Of a DNA stretch of 64,000 nt, positions 33,256-44,574 are shown piece by piece. Position 1 is the first letter of the stretch. The number at the start of each line of letters is the position of its first letter. The notes under the pieces were generated by a model. That model saw only the letters and a list, made by a program, of their open reading frames with translations, was not told where the DNA came from and searched no databases. Position numbers and translations under genes: made by a program. Where the stretch lies: NCBI GenBank assembly GCA_964017065.1, contig OZ024786.1, forward strand, positions 14,706,940-14,770,939, in the 5' to 3' direction. This DNA comes from Haliclona indistincta (taxonomy: Eukaryota > Porifera > Demospongiae > Haplosclerida > Chalinidae).

Positions 33256-34210
33256 TACTTATGTCTAATGCGGCATGAGCTTGCCTGGCCAAAACAATTA
33301 TAATTGTTTTAATTCATTACTGATTTTTGGGGTCTATACCTATACATGCCCACACAAATTGATAATGTAAAGGTGCATGGTCTCATCCCAGAAGTAGACG
33401 CGATAAGTTAGTGGCTGCTCAAGATAACAAACTGATGGAGGGATCGAAGGACAATACCGCTCTGGAGGGAACATAGTCTACGATGCACTGAACTCATGGT
33501 AACACACAATTAGTGCTCTTCAAGTTGAACAGGCTTTTTTGCTTTGAGACTACAATCTATCCTATGTACCCAATCTATCCTATCTAGCCTATCAAGGCTG
33601 GACTATACAATCTAGTCCAGCCTGGATACAGAATTGCTAAAAGAAACACATGTATTCACATAATATCCGTAGCAAGTTGGAATTTCATGCATTGATTACT
33701 AGTGCCAAGTAAAAAAACTATTTTTGATCATTATTATTTTATTGATCACTTCAACCCATCTGTCTTATTCGTTTGACATCTCCTGTCCTTGTTCTAACTG
33801 TATTTCCTACTTTTCCTATTCACCAACTTTATTCTAGCTGTTTAACACTGATTTTTTACTGAAAGGCAGTCTCCGCACTATATGTGGGGCTGTCTTTCAG
33901 CGCCAACTTCAGTTCCTGTTATTTATGTATCTCTTTTTTGTTTGTCACCGCTATCTCCAATTGTTTATTTGCTGTAGAGCCAGAGAATATAATAATAATA
34001 ATAAATTATTATTTCCAACCGGCTGAGCGCAATTTTTATGATTAATTCAATAGTGCAGATCATCAAAGAAAATGCTAGTGACATGCATATAGTAGCTTTG
34101 TATCTATATGGAAAGGGCTTCAAGCAACAAGGACCGTGAGTACGTGGTACTGCAGTGCTACATGGACCGGCCGACTTGCAACCCGGCATAATCCATTTTG
34201 CGATGACGTC
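33256..34210. other. Spacer shared by duplicated blocks, no gene seen
   Basis: Homologous to 1401-2370 and 51271-52500. No coding sequence is supported. Confidence 0.5.
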
Positions 34211-34214
34211 TAAC

Positions 34215-34232
34215 CACGTGCAACTCCACGTG
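34215..34232. promoter_or_regulatory. Paired CACGTG E-boxes
   Basis: CACGTG at 34215-34220 and 34227-34232, with TGACGTC (CRE-like) just upstream at 34204-34210, ending 13 bases before the ATG at 34246. Same layout as 2380 and 52522. Confidence 0.5.
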
Positions 34233-34245
34233 GTTGGTTATAATT

Positions 34246-35667
34246 ATGGATGACCTGAAGTGTGGTATCTGTCTCGAGTTGTTCCAGGACCCGCGGAGTC
34301 TGCCCTGTCTACACACATTCTGTCGGGATTGTCTACAGCGCTCACTGAACGAGGAGAACCACTCTCTGAAGTGTCCCGTGTGCCGCGCTAAACACAAGCT
34401 AAGCGAGAGGGCGGAGCTACTGCCTGTGAACCAATATGCTCTACAAGAACTACCACTAAAGAGACTACAGCAGCAACGAGAGGACAATGGTGGACCACAC
34501 CAGCTAGTCGAGTGTAAGTCGTGTGGGGAACAGGCCGGACCAGTGGTTGCTTGGTGTGAGGACTGTGATGCTATGATCTGCCAACAATGCTCAAGTCAAC
34601 ACGAGAAAATGTCGATTCTGCGTGGACATGTTATTAAACCAGTTAAGAAGTTTAGACAAGGTTCAAGCGAATCAACAGCTGAAGGAAACAGGAGTGAATC
34701 AACAGACCTGCCTCCTGATCAGAAACTGAACACATTTTCCAAATGTTTGAGGCATGAAAACGAGAGATTGAAGTACTTGTGCATTAGTTGTTCTGAACTG
34801 GTTTGTTCAGATTGTCTATTGCTGGGATCGCATGCAGGGCATCACAAAGAATTGTTAGATGGAGCTCGCCCAAGCCTGGAGACTAAAATGGGTCAGTTGG
34901 TTGCCGTCACAGGACACAAGAAACAAGAATTTAGTGAATACTTGGAGAGGGTTAAGAGGGCTGAAGGCAAGGCGTTGGATTATAAAGAGCTTATGGAGAC
35001 TAAGGTGAACGTATTGTTTGATGGTATTGTAGCATCAGTAGAGGCACAGAGGAATGAAGCTCTCCAGAGTGTGTCAAAAGAAGTGAAGGAGATCTGGTCA
35101 CAGAAGGAGATGATGGAGGTCAGTCTGGCTCAACTAGACAGCTTCACTAAATTTGCTGAGAACACCCATAAGTGCAAGACTGATACAAGCTACGTAGCAA
35201 TGGCAGCTCAAGGTGTCAGACTGATGGAACGACTGAAGTATACGCACGGAAATGATTCAGCTCTAAATCAGAAGATTCACATTGGGTCACATTTTCATGA
35301 CGAAGATCCTCACTTACCACAGCTGTTTTCATTCGGTCTGCCTTCGCTTGAGTTCTCGCCAGCTCCGGGAACTGAATTGCCTAATCTTATCCACGGCTTC
35401 AGGAACATGTACAGCATAGACGTGACGTTGGTAGCTGGAGGACAACCGGTGCTATTTCCATCGATACCGATTGACAACTGTAGCCTAAAAGTTATAGTTG
35501 TTTATCGAGGTAGGCAATGGCGTCCTGATGTCAGACAAAAGGATCAGTCGTCTTGGAGTATTTGTTTAAAATTTACTTGCAGCGAAGAAACAGCGTTGCC
35601 GTTGGTTCTTAAGTGCCAGGTTACAGGAGCTGTTACTATTAAGACTAACATCATGTATGACACATAA
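34246..35667 (+). CDS. TRIM-like RING/B-box/coiled-coil protein, intact ORF
   Basis: 473 residues from ATG 34246, one exon. RING ligands C6, C9, C21, H23, C26, C29, C43, C46. B-box 1 ligands about C90, C93, C104, C107, C112, C115, H119/H128. B-box 2 about C167, H170, C179, C182, C187, C190, H196, H199. The coiled coil is about 205-335. The C-terminal beta-rich domain is about 345-473, with LFSFGLPSLEFSP, QSSW and CQVTGAV. By family it should be a RING E3 ubiquitin ligase that dimerises by the coiled coil; the C-terminal domain would bind the target. Broken paralogues lie at 2411 and 52553, and an intact one at 54273. TTG at 34234 is in frame but an unlikely start. Confidence 0.85.
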   Translation: MDDLKCGICLELFQDPRSLPCLHTFCRDCLQRSLNEENHSLKCPVCRAKHKLSERAELLPVNQYALQELPLKRLQQQREDNGGPHQLVECKSCGEQAGPVVAWCEDCDAMICQQCSSQHEKMSILRGHVIKPVKKFRQGSSESTAEGNRSESTDLPPDQKLNTFSKCLRHENERLKYLCISCSELVCSDCLLLGSHAGHHKELLDGARPSLETKMGQLVAVTGHKKQEFSEYLERVKRAEGKALDYKELMETKVNVLFDGIVASVEAQRNEALQSVSKEVKEIWSQKEMMEVSLAQLDSFTKFAENTHKCKTDTSYVAMAAQGVRLMERLKYTHGNDSALNQKIHIGSHFHDEDPHLPQLFSFGLPSLEFSPAPGTELPNLIHGFRNMYSIDVTLVAGGQPVLFPSIPIDNCSLKVIVVYRGRQWRPDVRQKDQSSWSICLKFTCSEETALPLVLKCQVTGAVTIKTNIMYDT

Positions 35668-36062
35668 CTATCATTTATTCATTTATGCTGCATACTGATC
35701 TGCTTATTGCAGTATGCATGATGATGACGGCTGCTCTTGTTTAGCATACTGGTATATAACTTGGCTACTGCTGTTTTTGATTATTTCATGCATAATTATG
35801 CAATACCAGTACCAAGAGTATATAATCTTACCAGTACCACTCCTTGTACGTTACGTCAACGTTTTATGATTGCCGTAAACGTATCGCAATGTAAAATTTT
35901 CACGAGATAGGTAAAATTTTGTTACTCAATAGGGTAAAAATTTTAAAGGGTAAAAATAATTATAAGGGTACATGTTACTCAATAGGGTAAAAATTTTGTT
36001 AAGCAACAAAATTTTAGCGCTTTGAAAAGTGTGAACGTGCATGTGGCCCGACGGCTCGCATC
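35668..36062. other. Spacer with AGGGTAAAAATTTT repeats
   Basis: ATAGGGTAAAAATTTT-like units recur at about 35910-36010 and also before the TRIM copies at 4040-4090, 54185 and 57893, so the motif belongs to the 5' flank of this TRIM subgroup. Confidence 0.45.
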
Positions 36063-37439
36063 ATGGACAACTTGAACTGTGGTATCTGTCTGGCGTTGTT
36101 CCAGGACCCGCGGAGTCTGCCCTGTCTACACACGTTCTGTCGAGAGTGTATACAGCGCTCACTGAACGAGGAGAACAACTCACTGAAGTGTCCCGTGTGC
36201 CGGGCTAAACACGAGCTAAGCGAGGGGGCGGAGCTACTGCCTGTAAACCAATATGCTCTACAAGAATTACCGCCCAAGAGACAACGAGAGGACAAGGGTG
36301 GACCAGACCAGCTAGTCGAGTGTAAGTCGTGTGGGGAACAGGCTGGACCAGTGGTTGCCTGGTGTGAGGAATGTGATGGCGTCGTCTGTCGGCCCTGTGT
36401 AGGTCAGCATGAGAAATTAGTCGGCTTGCGTGATCATTTTGTGAAACCTTTTAAAAAATTTAGACAAAGTGTATCAGAAAATGATTGCGAGTTAACAGAC
36501 TTTCCAGAGATGCTTAACCTATTTTCTAAGTGCTTAAGGCATGGCAATGAAAAATTGAAGTACTTGTGCACTAGTTGTTCTGAACTGGTTTGTTCAGATT
36601 GTCTATTGCTGGGATCGCATGCAGGCCATGACAAGGAGTTAGTCGAAGAGGCAAGGCCCAGCTTGATGACAAAGATGGAAGAGTTGGTTAGTGTCACAGA
36701 AAGCAAAAAGCAGGAGTTTAGTGAGTTCTTAGAGAAGGCTAAGAAAGCTGAAGGCAAGGCATTGGAGTATAAAGAGGTTATGGAGACTGACGTTAATGAA
36801 GCCTTTGATATCATTGTAGCATCAGTAGAGGCACAGAGAGATGAAGCTCTCCAGAGTGTGTCACAAGGAGTGAAGGAGATCTGGTCACAGAAGGAGATGA
36901 TGGAGGTCAGTCTGGCTCAACTAGACAGCTTCACTAGATATGCCGACCACACACATAAGTGTACGACTGATAAACGTTTCGTAGCGATGGCAGCTCAAGC
37001 TATCAAGCTGATGGAGCAACTGAAGGATACACACGGTGATGAGGTTACTCTTAATCGTAAATTATTCCTTGGCTTTCGAAACTCGCGCTTCCCTCAGTTG
37101 TTTTCATTTGGTAAACCATCGTTAAAGTTTTCACCTTCTCCGGGAACTCGATTGCCTGATCTTAAGTATGGCATTAATACCGTTGAAATTAAAGTGTCTC
37201 TAATGATTGGAAAACTACCATTGTTTCCACCGATATCAACTGATAAACTTGCTGTTGTTGTTACTCACCGAGGAAGGAAGATACCAGCTAAAGTCACTCC
37301 GTCTAATCAGTCACCATTGAACATTGTTTTCACGATTAACCTCGATTTGTCAGCAATACCGTTGAAAATTAATTGTAAGCTATCAGAGCATGCAACGATT
37401 GAAGCTGACATTACATATAAGACTTCTATACATGCATAA
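36063..37439 (+). CDS. TRIM-like RING/B-box/coiled-coil protein, intact ORF
   Basis: 458 residues from ATG 36063 (MDNLNCGICLALF), one exon. RING complete; B-box 1 (ECKSCGEQ, CEECDGVVCRPC) and B-box 2 (CLRHGNE, CTSC, CSDCLLLGSHAGH) complete. The linker after the RING is four codons shorter than in paralogues (PKRQRED for LKRLQQQRED). The C-terminal domain begins LFSFGKPSL and ends CKLSEHATIEADITYK. It is the most diverged intact copy in the C-terminal half, with SPLNI in place of SSWxI, so the Trp of the QSSW motif is missing. Likely role as for the other TRIM copies. Confidence 0.85.
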   Translation: MDNLNCGICLALFQDPRSLPCLHTFCRECIQRSLNEENNSLKCPVCRAKHELSEGAELLPVNQYALQELPPKRQREDKGGPDQLVECKSCGEQAGPVVAWCEECDGVVCRPCVGQHEKLVGLRDHFVKPFKKFRQSVSENDCELTDFPEMLNLFSKCLRHGNEKLKYLCTSCSELVCSDCLLLGSHAGHDKELVEEARPSLMTKMEELVSVTESKKQEFSEFLEKAKKAEGKALEYKEVMETDVNEAFDIIVASVEAQRDEALQSVSQGVKEIWSQKEMMEVSLAQLDSFTRYADHTHKCTTDKRFVAMAAQAIKLMEQLKDTHGDEVTLNRKLFLGFRNSRFPQLFSFGKPSLKFSPSPGTRLPDLKYGINTVEIKVSLMIGKLPLFPPISTDKLAVVVTHRGRKIPAKVTPSNQSPLNIVFTINLDLSAIPLKINCKLSEHATIEADITYKTSIHA

Positions 37440-37605
37440 TCGTACTAATATTATACTGAGCTGTCACATGCTTGACAACTCTTTAGCATTGTACTGTTTT
37501 ATCATAATAATTATACATAATTATTACTACACTCACTGTGTTTTCATCCTTGTAATACTTGCTGTATTGATTTGAAAAAGTATTTCAATTGATTTGAAAA
37601 AGTAG

Positions 37606-37735
37606 TTGTTCCAGGACCCGCGGAGTCTGCCCTATCTACATGTACACACGTTCTGTCGAGAGTGTATAGCACTCACTGACCGAGTAGAACCACTCACTGA
37701 AGTGTCCCGTGTGCCGCGCTAAACACGAGTTGTGA
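37606..37735 (+). pseudogene. RING fragment
   Basis: FQDPRSLP to the CPVCRAKH codons survive with several indels (TACATGTACACACG, GTATAGCAC). It starts abruptly and is followed by the same 3' flank as the RING-only ORF at 61985, so both derive from one truncated ancestor. Confidence 0.7.
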
Positions 37736-38159
37736 AATCTACATTATGTAAAGTTGGTTTTTTTTGTTTCACAACTCACAAGTACACTTTAAATTATTGT
37801 AATTCATTAAACCTCATTTAGATCACTAAATTAAAAATAATATTGAAATGACTGCATGAACCCATGCATGTACCAAAAGAGGAGTTATAACGTCACTCCT
37901 TTTTGCTGCAGGGTTCGCAATCCTTTGGAGTGAATGTATGAGAAGGTTTAATTTTAGTGAATTAAATTCTTGCTGGTTTCTTAGTATTGATCATGAGAAT
38001 AAACAATGGCTCTACAAGGTGTGACTAAACCATGTAGGATATTAGATTACGTAAGTTTAGTCTGACCTCCTGTAAGCTATTCAATTCAAGTTCTAGTGCA
38101 CTTTTCTCTGTCTATACATGTATGCATGTGCATTATGTTCTCATGTGATGCATTGTCAT

Positions 38160-38290
38160 ATGAGGCGTTTGAAAGGAGTCAGTCTCCGGCTCAAGGTAGA
38201 CTACTACTTTCAAGGGAATTATCCAGTTTGCAGCTGTTTTCTTTTTTGCCTGTACTACCTGAATGTGCAATCATGCTACAGTGATCCATT
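38160..38290 (+). pseudogene. Exon-1 relic of the secreted gene
   Basis: ACTACTTTCAAGGGAATTAT followed by TTTGCAGCTGTTTTC matches the signal-peptide exon of the secreted gene and, more closely, the decayed copy at 62699. The ATG is lost. Further exons are absent; the TRIM at 38418 follows. Confidence 0.65.
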
Positions 38291-38417
38291 TGAAATATTA
38301 AGCTATTCCACGCAACAAAAACTATTTTATTGTTGATTAATTTTTTAAGTCAGTGAAACCGGAAGAAAACGCTGACCAATCAAATTAGCGGATTGTTCAA
38401 ACACACGTGCATGAGTC

Positions 38418-39814
38418 ATGGACGACTTGAAGTGTGCTATCTGTCTTGAGTTGTTCCAGGACCCGCGGAGTCTGCCCTGTCTACACACGTTCTGTCGAGA
38501 GTGTATACAACGCTCACTGAACGAGGAGAACCACTCACTGAAGTGTCCCGTGTGCCGCGCTGAACACGAGCTAAGCGTCGAGGGGGCGGAGCTACTGCCT
38601 GTGAACCAATATGCTCTACAAGAACTACCACTCAAGAGACTACAGCAGCAACGAGAGGACAATGGTGGACCAAACCAGCTAGTCGAGTGTAAGTCGTGTG
38701 GGGAACAGGCCGTAATGGTTGCTTGGTGCTATGATTGTGACGCCATGATCTGTCAGCAATGTTCGAGTCAGCACGAGAAAATGTCGGTCCTACGCGTGGG
38801 CATCGTGTCATAAAGAGTGTAGAGAGCAAACTGCCTGATGTGTCTTTAAACAATCCCAAGACTGGCTTGGTTTCATGCTGTCCAAAGCACCTCAAAGTCG
38901 AGCTAAAATACTGCTGCCTAGCTTGTTCTGAGCTGGTTTGCTCGGAGTGTCTACTTGGGACCCACAAGGGTCATAAATACAGCTTGGCTGAAAAGGCACG
39001 CCATAATTTGGCAACCAAGATGAAAGAGATGACTACTTTAGTCAAAGATAAAGCCCAAGAGTTTAGTAAGTATATAGAGAAGGCTAACAAGGCTGAAGGC
39101 AAGGCGCTAGAGTATAGTGAGCTTATGAAGAGTAAACTGAACAATGTGTTTGATGGTATTGCAGCATCAGTAGAGGCACAAAGGAATGAAGCTCTCCAGA
39201 GTGTGTCACAAGATGTAAAGGAGATCTGGTCACAGAAGGAGATGATGGAGGTCAGTCTGGCTCAACTGGACAGCTTCACTAGATTTGCTGACCACACCCA
39301 CAAGTGCACGACTGATACAAGCTACGTAGCAATGGCCTGCCAGGCTATCAAGCTAATGGAGCACCTCATGAATATTCATGGGGACCAAGCAGCTCTTAGC
39401 CGTAGGGAAATGGTCATCATTGAATCTCACAAAATGAGGCCTTTGAAAGTTCCACTTGATGGGGTCTTTGCATTGGGTCGTCCATCACTCAAGTTTTCAC
39501 CGACTCCAGGATCAGAATTGTCTTCCAGTTCTACATTGTTTAATGGGTTGACTGTTCAAATTCAAGCATCACTACAATTGGGAGGAAAAAAATTCCCGGA
39601 CATATTTCCATCAATTGAAGAGAGGTGTAAACTTGTTGTCACAGCTTCGTATAATCGTACGCCTATTTATACAGAAGTTAAAGCGGGTCAGTCGTTTTGG
39701 ACAATTTTTGCTACAATATCGTGTATTGATTCAGAGCATTATCGACCACTGATTTTTGTGTGTAAGCTGTCAGGAACTGTGACATTTGAAACCAAGATTC
39801 AGTATACAGCATAA
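38418..39814 (+). pseudogene. TRIM-like E3 ligase with one 2-bp frameshift
   Basis: Near twin of 12036. RING, B-box 1 and start are intact, then two extra bases in CTACGCGTGGGC near 38793 (the other copy has CTACGTGGGC) break the frame; the remainder (to TAA 39812-39814) is fully open. Its QSFW Trp codon is intact, unlike the twin. The first frame alone gives about 131 residues (RING plus B-box 1). With a single lesion, a sequencing or assembly error is possible, in which case this would be a 464-residue gene. Confidence 0.75.
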
Positions 39815-40749
39815 ATTAAATTCATTTTGTGCATAAAATAATATACAATAACATTATTTTAAGTATTTTTATTATCACGATAAGTTCTCCATCATACAGT
39901 GTGCTTATTTTAAAATTGAAAATTTACGACACAGATGATGCTAAAAATAGCACTCACCTTTTGATCTAAAGGTGTCTCCGCCCACAGCACATGCATGGTC
40001 TCACCAGTGACTGGGTCTCGCCTCTTCAGTCTCAACTGCACACATGGTTCGCCAACATCTGGAAGTGACAGAGTGAAGCAAAATCAAAGATTTTTTCTTG
40101 CCTTGAGAGAGCTTGAGCTGAGTACATAGTCTACTCTCCATTCAACTGATTCTAGTCCAGATACTACAGACAGGATACACAAACAAAACCTAAAAACAAG
40201 CAATCATGCACTAATGCATGACAGTCACGAACTTTGGGCACTGCTTATAAACCAGACACTTTTTCAGCCCTGGATACGTATACTTATAAAATTGAATTAA
40301 CATTGTTTCTGCTCAATGGTGCAAGGCGTCAATACGTACACTGAGGTAGTTTATGATGGCAACTACCATTATTGCTTTTAAACTTTGAGAATTACCGAAA
40401 TTTTGTGAAATTTTAATCACGAATGCCTTCTTTTGAGTGACAAAACTGGCAAAATAATTATTTTTTCGCTAATTTGGGAATTATTTTCACGAACGTTTCA
40501 GTATTATTGCAAATGGATGTGATCATAGTCGAAGACTCTTGGATCGGAATACCTCTAAGCTTGGTGAGAATGTCAGCAAAATAATGCTAATTTATACTAA
40601 TAATTATGAAGTGAAACAACATTCTCTATACACAGCGGTATATATTCATTGAACAGTGTTCACATGTGGGCAGGAGATTACCATTCAAACAGCGTGATAA
40701 CATTATTGCTATTACGTCACATTGCGTAACTTGGGTGGAGCTGGTGTTT
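39815..40749. other. Spacer between two TRIM copies
   Basis: Homologous to 13431-14372. It ends with ATTACGTCACATTGCGTAAC (40711-40730), as before the twin copy. No gene is seen. Confidence 0.5.
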
Positions 40750-42116
40750 TGGATGATCTGAAGTGTGGTATCGGTCTGGAGTTGTTCCAGGACCCGCGGA
40801 GTCTGCCCTGTCTACACACGTGCTGTAGAGAGTGCATACAGCGCTCACTGAACGAGGAGAACCACTCACTGAAGTGTCCCGTGTGCCGCGCTAAACACGA
40901 GCTAAGCGAGGGGGCGGGGCTACTGCCTGTGAACCAATATGCTCTACAAGAACTACCACTCAAGAGACTAAAGCAGCAACGAGAGGACAATGGTGGACCA
41001 CACCAGCTAGTCGAGTGTAAGTCGTGTGGGGAACAGGCTGGACCAGTGGTTGCTTGGTGTGAAGATTGCGATGGCGTCATCTGTCAACAATGCCTTGATC
41101 AGCACACGAAAATGGCTAGTTTGAGAAAGCACCATGCTGAGCACAAAGAGGAAAAAGGTTCGTCTATAAACTTGCCATCGTCTCTTTTAATTTGTCCAAA
41201 ACATGCTGGGCTGGATCTGAGGTTTTTGTGTACAAGTTGCTATGAGCTGGTTTGCTCAGATTGTTTGTTGCTAGGAGGGCACAAACATCTTCAATATATC
41301 CTTGCTTCAGAGGCGCGGCCCGAGTTAGAGACAATGATGGAGGAATTTGATGGTTTAGTTCAATCAAAGGAAAGCGAGTTTAGTGAGTACTTGGAGAAGG
41401 CTAGTGAGGCTAAAGGCAAGGCACTAGAGTATAGTGAGCTTATGAAGAGTGAAGTGAACAATTTGTTTGATGGTATCGTAGCATCAGTAGAGGCACAGAG
41501 GAATGAAGCTCTCCAGAGTGTGTCACAAGGAGTGAAGGAGATCTGGTCACAGAAGGAGATGATGGAGGTCAGTCTGGCTCAACTAGACAGCTTCACTAGA
41601 TTTGCTGAGAACACACACAAGTGCAGAACTGACATGAGCTTTGTAGCAATGGCAGCTCAAGGTGTCAAGCTGATGGAACGACTGAACAATACTCACGGAG
41701 ACAAGCGTGTTCTTGAGCATAAGTTGGCTATTGGGTCATCTCACAAAACTGACAGTTCAAAGCGCGAGCTCTTTACTTTGGGTCAACCAAACACGCTAAC
41801 ATTTTACCTCAGTTTGGATTCCAAATATCGAATCTTACATTGGGCAAGAATATTATAAGCATCAAAGCATCACTTGCAGTCCGCAGCAGTACTAGCTATA
41901 GGAGTACTAACTATAGGAGTAATAATCCACTTCCATTGTTTTTTCCAACAATACCACTGGAAAGATGTAGACTTATTGTTGAGGCAACTTACAATAGAAA
42001 AAGTGCTTTTGCTGAGGTCAAAGAAGATGAGTCGTCTTGGGAGATAACTGCAACAATTTACTGTCAAGATGCAGATATCGACAGTAAATTAAATGAAAAC
42101 TATCCGGAGCAGTAAC
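40750..42116 (+). pseudogene. TRIM-like, start codon lost, RING ligand lost, frameshifted
   Basis: The usual ATG is TTG (40750-40752); the nearby ATG at 40753 is out of frame. The second RING cysteine is Gly (CGIGLELF), and Phe of CLHTFC is Cys. B-box 1, B-box 2 and coiled coil are open to about 41800, where one T is missing from an ACATTTTTACC run present in the twin at 15010. The C-terminal domain continues in another frame (41840-42115) with DESSWEI, then shifts again. Probably non-functional; a separate upstream start cannot be excluded. Confidence 0.75.
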
Positions 42117-42155
42117 ATGTGAAGTAGACACTTCATATAGATTAGATCGTTTTAG

Positions 42156-43490
42156 TTAAAATACCTATTTGTCCTCCTGGGATGCCCTATTGGTCCCCCA
42201 TCCTTCTGCCATTCTTTCATACTCGAACTCACTGAGACCTGCCGGAACCTCACTGGTAAGTTGGCTCTTCTTCATGATTCTCACATTGAGCTAACCTTAC
42301 TGCGTTCATGTCTATCCTTCTCCAAAATCAGTTACAACTTACGTACCTGCCCTCCTTCATCCATCAGAGAAGCCACTATATCCTTTGACGAATTAGTTTC
42401 AGATACTCTCTCTGACATCATGGCTTGCCCTGTTTCTCCTTGGTCCCTTTCTAAGGCCTTCCTGCCCATTTCTCTCGGTGGCACCGGTCTTAGACGGGCT
42501 TCACTCCACTCTCCAGCTGCCTTTCTAGGTTCTTGCTTCCAATCTGCCCCACTGGTTTCCCAAATCCTTGGCCACGAGTTCTCTACTCATTCCACTCACC
42601 TCCAGGAGTCCTTTCAAAGCCTGTCTTATTGCTGCAAAGACAGAAATTGGCAAGACCTCGATGACATTGATGTTCCCTTACGGCAGCGGAGTCTGTCCCG
42701 AGTTATCGACGACCATCTCTATGACTCCTTACTTTCCTCTTCACCTGATACTCGGTCTAGGGCCTTGGTCCTCTCATCATCTATCCCTCATGCTGGTGAC
42801 TGGCTAAAGGTCGTTCCCTGCTCTGCTTTGGGTCTTCATCTAAATGAATGGGAATTCAGCACTTCTCTCAAATACTGGCTCGGCATTCCCATGGCTCCTC
42901 CTGACGCCTCATGCTCAGTGTGCAACAAGACGTGTGACTCATTCGGAGACCATTTTATTGAATATGGGGGCAATGGAGACAGGATTCTGCGACATAATGC
43001 TTTGCGTGATGCGATCTCTGCTTCTGCTCGCTCTGCCGCTCTCTCTCCTCGGCTGGAGGTTCCTTCTCTCATCCCGGGTGGCCGCTCTCGTCCCGCTGAC
43101 ATTTTCCTTCCCAGTTGGAAGCGCGGGTTGCCAGCTGCTCTGGATGTCACCGTAATCTCCTCTCTGCAATCCTCCACTGTCCTGTCAGCCTCCTCTTCTC
43201 AGGGTCATGCTCTTCAGGTTGCTGAGGCTCGCAAAATTGCTGCTCATGACAACCTTTGTCGGGCAGAAGGCATTTCCTTTATCCCTCTCGCTGTGGAGGT
43301 CTTGGGTGGCTGGAGCTCTCAGGCTTGCTCTACCATCAAGGGAATTGCCCGCATGAGAGATTCCCGTCTCGGCGTCACGAACTCAACTTCTCTTATCTTC
43401 CAAAGACTTTCAGTCACATTGTGGAGATGCAACGCCACCATGTGGGTGTCCCGCTGCAGGTCCTTGGACTGTCTTACTTAGTTAGGTTAG
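42156..43490 (+). mobile_element. 5'-truncated LINE ORF2 C-terminus with zinc-knuckle and endonuclease-like motifs
   Basis: One open frame runs to TAG at 43479-43481. It begins within LGCPIGPPSF and LLRSCLSFSK, typical of the region just after the RT core. A knuckle-like CSVC (42912) with GDHF (42945) and RHNALRD follows; the expected last Cys is Tyr. Then comes SRPADIFLPSWKRG with LDVTV, which resembles the PD...D motif of restriction-like endonucleases in R2/R4/HERO-type non-LTR elements. The RT catalytic residues are not in the fragment. The family assignment is from motif memory and is uncertain. An ATT-rich tail follows. Confidence 0.65.
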
Positions 43491-43882
43491 TTTTTGTTTT
43501 TAAATTAGTTATAGTTAATTTCGTTGCTCTTTTATCATTATGACTGTGCATGTGTTAAAATTAATTATTATTATTATCATTATTATTATTATTTATTTAC
43601 ATTACATTAATAAATTTTAATACCGAGCAAAATAATTATTATTATTGACTGTTGTAGTTATCGAACATTATTTATTACAACAATAATTATTATTATTAAT
43701 ATATTGACCACATAATTATTATTACTATTATAATTATTATAATTTTGTTCACATTTACAATAATAATTATTATTTATTATTAAATTTCAATATCAGCATC
43801 TTATGTCATTCTGTAAATGAATTTATTAAACGTAATTAAAATTCATTCATTATTCATGATTATTAGTTGTGCCCAGAGGAGT
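43491..43882. other. ATT/AAT-rich low-complexity stretch
   Basis: Dominated by ATT, TAATTATTATT and similar units between 43560 and 43800, probably expanded from the 3' tail of the LINE fragment. It ends in the 5' flank of the next TRIM relic (CATGATTATTAGTT, shared with 16990). Confidence 0.6.
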
Positions 43883-44175
43883 ATGGCCGCCACATGCATT
43901 GAAGATCTGAAGTGTGGTATCTGTCTGGAGTTGTTCCAGGACCCGCGGAGTCTGCCCTGTCTACACACGTTCTGTCGAGAGTGTATACAGCGCTCACTGA
44001 ACGAGGAGAACCACTTACTGCACGAAGAGTCCTGTGTGTGCGAGGGGGCGGGGCTACTTCCTGTGAACAAATAATATGCTCTGCAAGGAAACTCAAAAGA
44101 TTACAGCAGCAACGAGAGGACAATGGTGGACCACACCAGCTAGTCGAGTGTAAGTCGTGTGGGGAGCAGGCCAGT
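43883..44175 (+). pseudogene. TRIM 5' fragment (RING to early B-box 1)
   Basis: MAATCIEDLKCG as in the intact gene at 17019. The RING is complete to REC but the last ligand region is altered (CVCEG), and a stop follows (VNK, TAA). B-box 1 start (SCGEQA) is out of frame, then the sequence joins spacer of the relic type (CAGTCTGGATACAGAATTGC). Confidence 0.75.
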
Positions 44176-44574
44176 CTGGATACAGAATTGCTAAGAAACG
44201 CAAGTATTAATTGCTATAGCAAGTTGGGATTTCATGCATGCATCGATTAGTGCCCAGTATAAAGACTAATTTTGGGGATCACTTCAACCCATCTGTCTTG
44301 TGTTCTCTTCACATCTCCTGTCTTTGTTCTAACTGTATTTCCTCTTTTTCTAATTCACCTACCTAACTTTACTCTAGCTGTTTAAAATTTTTTAAAAGGC
44401 AGTCTCACTACAATGTCTGGCTGGCATTCAGCGCCAACTTCAGTTCCTGTTACTTATGTTTTTTTTGTTTGTCACCACTATCTGCAATTCTTTGTATGTG
44501 CTGTAGAGCCAGAAATAATAATATTAATAATTTCCAACCGCTGAATGCAAATGATTTTTATGCTATTGACCATA
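44176..44574. other. Spacer homologous to 26650-27090
   Basis: Second copy of the sequence that precedes the C-terminal TRIM pseudogene. No gene is seen. Confidence 0.45.

Noticed and set aside
42836..43177. Minus-strand ORF of 113 codons inside the LINE fragment
   Set aside because: The plus-strand LINE frame is longer and has recognisable motifs.
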